From the NCBI GenBank assembly GCA_030068145.1, contig JAPJBO010000274.1:62001-126000 (forward strand): 64,000 nt of DNA, read 5' to 3'. A program made the translations under genes and the position numbers. The notes beneath the pieces were generated by a model that did not search any database, was not told the origin of the DNA, and worked only from the letters and a program-made list of their open reading frames with translations. Below, in pieces: positions 53,360 to 60,800 of this stretch (positions are counted from its first letter, which is position 1; every line of letters begins with the position of its first letter). This stretch comes from Diplonema papillatum (lineage: Eukaryota; Euglenozoa; Diplonemea; Diplonemida; Diplonemidae).

Positions 53360-54190
53360 ATGAAGACAGCTTGCAGGAAACGGATGGCGCGCCCGATAGA
53401 CGAGACTCATAAAGAGAGACGACTTTGTGTGCAGGGACCATACAGATGGCCTTCACGCAGTGCACTCAGCGCTTTTTTGAAAAGAACCACGACGAGGGTC
53501 GGTGACGAATACGTTGGCAAGGCTTCGCCGGCTGTATCTTGCGAAAAACTGCGTCAGATGATCTCGGGGTTGAACACGTACGTTTGCAGCAGTTTGCGGA
53601 CGTTGGGGTGCGCTTCTCGAAAGTCAAGACAGCAAGAGCTCACGTTTGCGACAAAGCGTTGGCGCTACGTTGGCGGTGGCGCGCCGACGGACTAATTGAA
53701 CGCCTGCGCGCGGCAGCCAAGCTTCGGCTGCGGCGCTGCGCGACACGATCGTACTATAGGCGATTATAAGTTCAGAAAAATCATGCTGACGATTGTCAGA
53801 GATGACTACGCTGTGACCAAGGCTTTTCCGGTTTAGATGATCGGACACAAGACATTAACAAGTTGTACATCTGCAGAGAAGCGTGGAACAGCAGTTTGCG
53901 CACGTTGGGTTCAGCTTTTTCGTGGCTGTGGTGGCGGATGATGCGTCCGATTGACTAATCGATCGCCTGCAGGCACATCAGCATCGAATCTGCCGCCCGA
54001 CACGCACCCGTGTACAGCCAGGTGGTCGCTTATGCCACTCCGCGCGCCGATAATCGTTTTGGTAAGCGACACGTGCCCCCCGGAAGTCTACCTATGTGCG
54101 TTGCAGGCCATGTCACACCGCTCTAGCTGGCAAGCGAACCCACTGTGCTTCTCCCTCTTTCCGCTTCTGTTTTTGCCACGCTTTGCTCTG
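53360..54190 (-). pseudogene. Oldest decayed copies of the helicase last exon
   Basis: GGATGGCGCGCCCGATAGAC (53383), GCGAAAAACTGCGTCAGATG with GTTTGCGGACGTTGGGGTGC (53540-53615) and GTTTGCGCACGTTGGGTTCA with GGCGGATGATGCGTCCGATT (53893-53955) are scattered, increasingly diverged matches to the 3' end of the DDX11-like gene at 55279-55515. Order and orientation agree with tandem duplication followed by decay. 53056-53359 shows nothing else recognisable. Confidence 0.6.
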
Positions 54191-55255
54191 TAGACATCCG
54201 CTTATGCTTGTAATCACGTCTTCGCCGGTTGCATTCTCGCGAAGAACTGCACCAGATAGCCGGACACAGGGGTCAAACCCGTTACATCTGCCGAAACCTG
54301 GATCCAAGGCGGGAGTGACTTGCGGGGTGCTGGGCTGCGAAACCCGAAATTCAAGCAGCAAGAGCGCAGCATAGTCGCCACGACGGCGAATGGCGCGCCC
54401 ATGGACTGGTTGATGGCCTTCATGCACGTCGTGTCGAGCATCGAGCTGCGGACGCGGCGCGGCGCGGCACGACACGATCGTACGGTAGGCGCATATATGC
54501 TCAGACTATTCCTTGCCGCGCCTTGCTCTGCAGACATCCGCTTATGCTTGCGGTCACGTCTTCGCTTGCATTCTCGCGAAGAACTGCGTCAGTGGTCGGG
54601 TAGAGGGGTAGAGGGCCAAACCCGTTGTACGTCTGCACCGAAGCGTGGATCCAACACGGGAGTAGTTTGCGGATGTTGGGCTGCGAATACCGAAAGTCGA
54701 ACAGCAAGAGCGCAGCGTAGTCGCCACGATGGCGGATGGCGCGCCCGATGAACTGGTTGATGGCCTTATGCACGTCGTGTCGAGCATCGAAGCTGCGGAC
54801 GCGGCGCGGCGCGGCACGACACGATCGTACGGTAGGCGCATATATGTTCAGGTATTGCTTCCCCTTCCGCTTCTCTCTTTGCCGCGCCTTGCTTTGCAGA
54901 CATCCGCTTATGCTTGCGGTCACGTCTTCGCTTGCATTCTCGCGAAGAACTGCGTCAGACGGTCGGGTAGAGGGCCAAACCCGCTGTACGTCTGCAGCGA
55001 TGCGTGGATCCAACACGGGAGTAGTTTGCGGATGTTGGGCTGCGAATACCGAAAGTCGAACAGCAAGAGCGCAGCGTAGTCGCCACGATGGCGGATGGCG
55101 CGCCCGATGAACTGGTTGATGGCCTTATGCACGTCGTGTCGAGCATCGAAGCTGCGGACGCGGCGCGGCGCGGCACGACACGATCGTACGGTAGGCGCAT
55201 ATATGTTCAGGTATTGCTTCCCCTTCCGCTTCTCTCTTTGCCGCGCCTTGCTTTG
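54191..55255 (-). pseudogene. Three younger tandem copies of the helicase last exon and 3' flank
   Basis: The landmark AGACATCCGCTTATGCTTG occurs at about 54192, 54532, 54898 and 55257, spacing 340, 366 and 359 bp; the last belongs to the real gene. Each unit contains CTCGCGAAGAACTGC, TTGGGCTGCGAATACCGAAA, CAACAGCAAGAGCGCAGC (or close forms) and GCATCGAAGC or a near form. The two nearest copies are almost identical to each other but lack one base in the Met-Lys-Ala segment (GCCTTATGC against GCCTTCATGC), so they are frame-broken; the farthest has a different break. Each ends where the real exon reads AASMLDTT. Confidence 0.85.
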
Positions 55256-55278
55256 CAGACATCCGCTTATGCTTGCGG

Positions 55279-57287
55279 TCACGTCTTCGCTTGCATTCTC
55301 GCGAAGAACTGCGTCAGACGGTCGGGTAGAGGGCCAAACCCGCTGTACGTCTGCAGCGATGCGTGGATCCAACACGGGAGTAGCTTGCGGATGTTGGGCT
55401 GCGAATACCGAAAGTCGAACAGCAAGAGCGCAGCGTAGTCGCCACGATGGCGAATGGCGCGCCCGATGGATTGGTTGATGGCCTTCATGCACGTCGTGTC
55501 GAGCATCGAAGCGGCGGCCGCGGCGCCGCACCGCTGGGCGACCAGCGCCCTCTTCTCGCCGAGCAGGCAGTCGTTGCTGTTGGGGTACGGCATCCCGACG
55601 ACGATGACGGCCCGGCCGTACTGGTCGCTGAAGTTGATGCCCTCGCTCAGCTTTCCGCCGACGATGCACGACAGCAGCGCGCCCCCTTTGCGGTCGCAAT
55701 CGCCTTGGTACGCAGCCAGCACTTCGTGCACATCACCCTCCCCACCCCGGGGCTCCCGGTACACTGTCTTGCCCGTGGCGGACTGCAGGCGCTGGACGGT
55801 GCCCTGCCGATCCCACGCGTCGAAAACCTGGCGCTCGTACCCGTATGAGGGGAAAAACACGACAACCCCACCCGGCACGACGGAGGCGACGCGCTCAATG
55901 GCCGCCGCCAGCGACTGCAGAAGCCCCGGGTTGAGCCTGTTCGAGAACCGGAAGTCGAACACCGGCGCCGCCGGCCCCGCGCCGCGCGCCACGATCCCCG
56001 CCAGGATCTGGTCCGGCGGCACCACGTGCCCACACTGGTAGAACACGACGTCCCGCCACGGGTCACTGATCTTGGCCGCCCGGCGCCTGTCCAGCGAGCC
56101 TTGCTGGGGTTGCTCGGCGGCAGGGGCCGCTGGTAATAGCGCTGGTTTCGAGGAACCAGGGAAGGCAAGAAAACTGTTTTCGGCGCCGGGGGAAGAGGGG
56201 GTCAGGAGCTGGGTATAGAGGTCGTCGACGGGCGACATGGTGCCGCCGGCGAGGATGACGCTGCGGCTGTTCTGCACCACGTCGCTGAAGAGGTCGGCCG
56301 CGAAGACGGACGCGATTTTGACGGTTGGGTTGCTCGCGTCGCGTGTCACGAGGATTCGCTGGCTCGCCTCGTCGGCGACGAGCACCTTGTACAGGAACGA
56401 GTCGACGGACAACATGCCCGCAGTGGTCACCGCCGCGGGGGGGGTGTCCGGAGGGGCGGTGGCGGTAGCCGGCTCCGGCTGCCGCTTGGCGGTTGTCGGG
56501 CCGCGGACGGCGTGCAGGTGGCCCTCGACGGTCTTTCGCAGCCCCGCGGCCAGCGCCTTCGCGGAGGCGTCTTCGGCGAAGGCTTGCAGCTTCCGGAACA
56601 GGCGGGCGTCCCGCGCGAACTGCGCGAGCCCCGGTGCGTCGACGCCCTCGATCCCGGCCGCGAACGTCAGCTCCGTGGCGGAGACCAGCCGCTGCTGCGG
56701 CTGCTGCGGCAGCTGCTGCTGCGGAGCCGCCGAACGGTGGCCGGGCCCGTCCTGCGCGCCGCCGACGCGCCCACCAACCCCGCCGGCAACAAGAGCAGAA
56801 GCCGAAGCAGCCCCGTTCCCGTTGCCACCAGCCGCGTTTCCCGCCGCAGAACCGAGACCGCCAGCCCCGGTCCCACCCGCGGAGCTGAACCCACCAATTG
56901 CGTTTCCTGCGGCAGAACTGAGACCGCCAGCCCCATTCCCAGCCGCGGAGCTGGGCCCACCAACCGCGTTTCGGGCGCCCCTTTCGTGCGTGTGCGGTGC
57001 CGGGGCGCCGGCCGCTGCTGCTGCTGCTGCTGCTGGGTCACGCTCCTTCTCGAGCCACACCTTGAGCTGGTTGATGACCGCCGCGAGCTGCCGGACCTTG
57101 ATCTTGTTCTTGACGTGGAGCCGGTTCGCATAGGCGGCGAGGTACCGCTTCAGAGCGGCCAGCGTCGCCTCGAGCGTCGCCAGCGAGATTTCGACGGTTT
57201 CGGTCTGGTTGACGGCGTCGATGACGTTGTGCCCTTCGTCGATAATTACGATCGCGTCCGTCAAGTCAACGGGCAGCGCCGCTCGCG
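55279..57287 (-). CDS. DDX11: DDX11/CHL1-type Fe-S helicase, C-terminal exon
   Basis: A 2,009-nt exon after an ACACAG acceptor, 668 residues to a TGA at 55279. It opens with motif II (DAIVIIDEGHNVID, DEGH instead of the usual DEAH), then the helical segment typical of DDX11 (YANRLHVKNKIKVRQLAAVI). A long Gly/Ala/Ser-rich insertion with GGLSSAAGNA-like repeats follows. Then come VILAGGTMSPVDDLY (motif III region), VVVFFPSYGYERQV (motif IV), GGKLSEGINFSDQYGRAVIV (motif V) and NQSIGRAIRHRGDYA (motif VI). The end LPCWIHASL...FFARMQAKT matches the DDX11 C-terminus. DDX11/CHL1 unwinds DNA 5' to 3' and aids sister-chromatid cohesion and repair in the nucleus. Exons for motif I and the Fe-S cysteines are not in the window: the next 0.2 kb is repeats, then a LINE that runs past the right edge. 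Confidence 0.87.
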
Positions 57288-57364
57288 CTGTGTTACAATA
57301 TTTATTTGGTCTTGCAAGGTGTCTGCGGACCTACGTACTGACACGTCTGGTATGCTGTTCCAAA

Positions 57365-57465
57365 AATACTCGAGGGGTTGCCTTGTGCTTACTTCGAAGG
57401 CTAGAGGGGGAGAACAATACTACTACAAAGTGGGTCTTTTTTGTTGAACGCTTACGCCCGCGGGC
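57365..57465 (+). repeat. Dispersed GTTGAACGC repeat in the helicase intron
   Basis: AATACTCGAGGGGTTGCCTT, ACTACAAAGTGGGTC and TTGTTGAACGCTTACGCCCG match the left half of 10870-11090 closely. It lies between the helicase exon and the LINE. Confidence 0.75.
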
Positions 57466-57832
57466 CGACGGCGTCGGTGTTTACACAACCGGGGCCGATC
57501 TGGCAGGCTGGCGAGCCTGTTTTGCGGGGGAGCACCGTCTTGAACGCGGGCTCTCTTTTTCTTGGCAATTGCACGGCCAGAAAAATCCAAGAGCCCGGTG
57601 CGCATTGCGACGGGGGGAGTTCGAAATTGGCGTTCGGGTCGCTTGGGTAGCGGTCAGTAGGGACAGGTTGGTCCATTCATACGCGTCTCTAATTAGGTTA
57701 AAGATTCTGAGCAACCACCAAAAAAAACACGCTGCCTACGTCTTTAGCCTGCAAGTGTGTGTGTGTGTGTGCTACGGACCCGTTTTAACGTGGTGCCTCC
57801 CTTCACGAAAGTACGACCACGCTCAGATTAAG

Positions 57833-60800
57833 CTAGGTGACGGCCGATGCACCCCCGGGCTGGGAGTGGGGGCCTCCATTCGCTCTCCTGTTTGCGTGAT
57901 GCTTTGTGCAGCAGCTGGCTAATGCTTCGTTTTCAGCCACACAATCGCCGCAACGTCCTAGTCTGTGAGCTGTGCAGAAGTGCATCCGGGGCCTTAGACC
58001 ATCGGATCCGTGATGATGCTGCTTGAGGCGACAGCAGGTCTCCGCCGGTAGACGCTTTTTTACGCACTCACTGCATCGCGGCTTTTTGTGGAGCGAGCAA
58101 ACCACTCCAGGGCGGGAAGTGTTAGCAGCGCCTTCTGGGGCCTCGCACGGGGGGGCACCTTTGCGCGGGTCAGTGCTTGAACCCCTTTCGGCCTCTTCCG
58201 TTCTGCCTTTCCAGTCGGGTTTTCCCTGTGTCCATCCTGCCGGGTAAGCCTCCTCTGGCAAGAAGGTTGCGGCCCAATTCAGGTGTGGCGGGTAAGGGCT
58301 GCTCTCATGTTCGTCCGCGATTCCCGCCTGCGCGTGTTCGCGTATCCTCACGATGATGCCTTCTGTCGCCTCTGACAGCTGCGCTCGTCGGGAGACGCCC
58401 CGTACAACCGTCCCTCCCAGGGATGTCAGCACGGTGGAGGAGTACTCATGGCCATAGAACCACGGCTGTCCCGTCACCTTCTTGTACGCCTTCCCCATCT
58501 CAACGAGGCTAAGCGCTTTGCCCAAGGCGGACCGGCGAAAGTCGGTTAGCATCTTCTCTTGCCTTCGAGGAGTCGGCCGCTGGCGCTGCACCAAGTCCAT
58601 GGCGGCGTTACTCAGGGCATCAGCGTCCGTGTTCCTCTCGCGCTTGACGTGCTCGATGCGCACTGTCATCCGTCGCTGCAGGGAAGAAACCATTCTGGCA
58701 GCGCGTGTCTGGTATGGCTTGAGCTCCTCGGAACATGCCAGGCGTCGCAAAAGCTGCCCCACTACCAGTGCCGAGTCCCCCCGCACCGTACACTGCGTGC
58801 CGTCCGCATCGTTCGCTTCGTTCAGCAGATGCAGGCCCGCTAGCACCGCTTCATACTCTGCCACGTTATTGCTGCGCACGGTGGGCAGCGGCAGGATTAC
58901 TTCCGACACCTTGACGCCGTCTCGGTACAATACCGCCCCTGCGCCAGCAACGGCGAAGGCGGTTCCGTTCGCTCTCGCCCCACCATCGAAGCACACAAGC
59001 AACCTGCTGTCGCCCATTTCCCCATCCGCTAGCGTTGTGCGAGCTGCTGTCACCTTGCCTGTCTGTGCTTGAGGTACTGCTGTATAGTACCTGCTTTTGA
59101 GGTCAGGGAGCCGCTGTCCGGTGTGCATTTCGAACTCTACAGCTAACTCGATGAAGCTGATGCCCAGCTCGTCGTGTCCCGGGGGTGCCCATTTCACCTG
59201 CCGCAGCCAGTCGGTGAACGCCATCCACATTTCCCGTCCGTATTTCCATTTCGTTGTCACGGCGGATGGCGCAATGAAAGGGACTGCGAGTCGGCAGGGT
59301 TCAGTTGGTCTCCAGCCTCGCGGGTAGCTCTCTGTCCTGTGATGCCGGGCTGACCTGTCGAGCAGGCCGTCGGCACCCTGGCGTTCCCTCAGCACTTCGA
59401 CAAAGAACAGTTGCAGTCGCTTCACTACATGCCGCCTTTTCTCCTTTTCTGCCGGCAGCACGGAGGTGCTTTCGTCTACCTGAGGGGCTGGGGCTATCCC
59501 GCACAAGCGCAGACACGGGGGCCAGTTTACCTGCATGGTCCTTATGTCTTCGTACTTCGCGCGCAAGTGCTCCCAAGCGGGGCAGCTCCAGAAAAGGTGA
59601 TCCACCGTTTCTCGTTCCTCCGTATTGCAGTATAGACAGCTTTCTTCACCGGCCCCTGTTCGTCCAGCCGCCGGCGTGGCTCCCACAATCACTGATTTCA
59701 GCATGCCGGCTTGATACGCGGTGAGTGGGGAATCGTGCATCTCCAGCAGGTGCCGGGTTGTCTGGTAATCCACCCCGTCCCGCACTCCCCCGAAGTCTCC
59801 TCCCCGCCTTGCCGCGAGCTGAGCCATTTCGCGTAGTCTCAAAGCGTATCGCAGGTCGTGCTGTAGAAGCTTCGTGTTGTCCTGTGCCGCTGCATCATGC
59901 ACTACCTCGTCTCCGGCTTCGTTCGTGTAGGCGATGCTGGTTGGTGCCACCCATCGCCACCCGAGTCCGTCTAGCGCTTCTTTGAAGAAGGCGAAAGGTC
60001 CATGCAATGTCGCAAGCGAGTCGCTGTGCTCCCACGCTGTCTGTGACAGAGATCTCGCGGACTCCCACTTCTTGAGTTGCACTGCCCAGGTGGTGATTCT
60101 TCTGTATGCCGGCACAACTACCGGGTCGAGTCGGTGCCCATGATGTAGGATATGTAGGACCGCCTCTTGAGCTCGGCGCGGCGGCCCAGTCCACATCGCC
60201 TCCGTGAACAATCTTCTCAGGCGCACGCTGTCCCGCTTCGTCATTCCCGATACTGCTGCACCGTAGTACCGTTTAGCTCCCGCTGACATGCTGACCACGA
60301 GGTCCTTCGCTTCGCCTGGCAGCGGGAGGCAAGCTGCCCTTTTCAGCACCCGCTCAGCTTCGGAGTTCCTCTCCACAATCCGTTTCGACGGCCGAATTAC
60401 CTCCCCCGGTGGCACCTTCTCTGTGGTTAGCATCACGCCGAGAACGTCGAATGTCACCCGCCTTTGTATACCTTCTTGTCGCCCGTTGTTCACTGCTGTG
60501 CCGTCGCTTTCCGCATAATCAAGGGTTTGCGGGGTGTCCGACGCCGTCGTGAAAAAATGCGACTTTTTCTGCGTGCAGACTTTCATCCCGGTCAGCCCGG
60601 CGAACATTCCTGACCGCCTGGCTGCCTCCTCTAAATCGGCAAACGTCTTCAGCATTGCATACACGTCATCGACGTACGATAGCGGAATCGCCGCTTCGAT
60701 GTCCGCTACGTGTCGCATCCAGACACTGATGATGACGTTAATGAGAATGACACTCAGCGGGCATCCCTGCATTATCCCGTTCGTAGGCACGAAGCCTTCT

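Noticed and set aside
54501..55200. Functional second helicase C-terminus genes
   Set aside because: The copies lack the body of the helicase and share a one-base deletion in the Met-Lys-Ala segment, so they cannot encode motif VI in frame.
57300..57832. Missing N-terminal exons of the helicase (motif I, Fe-S cysteines)
   Set aside because: I looked for a Gly-Lys-Thr/Ser loop or a CPYY-type segment on the minus strand between the exon and the LINE and found none; the space is taken by a repeat and LINE 3' UTR.
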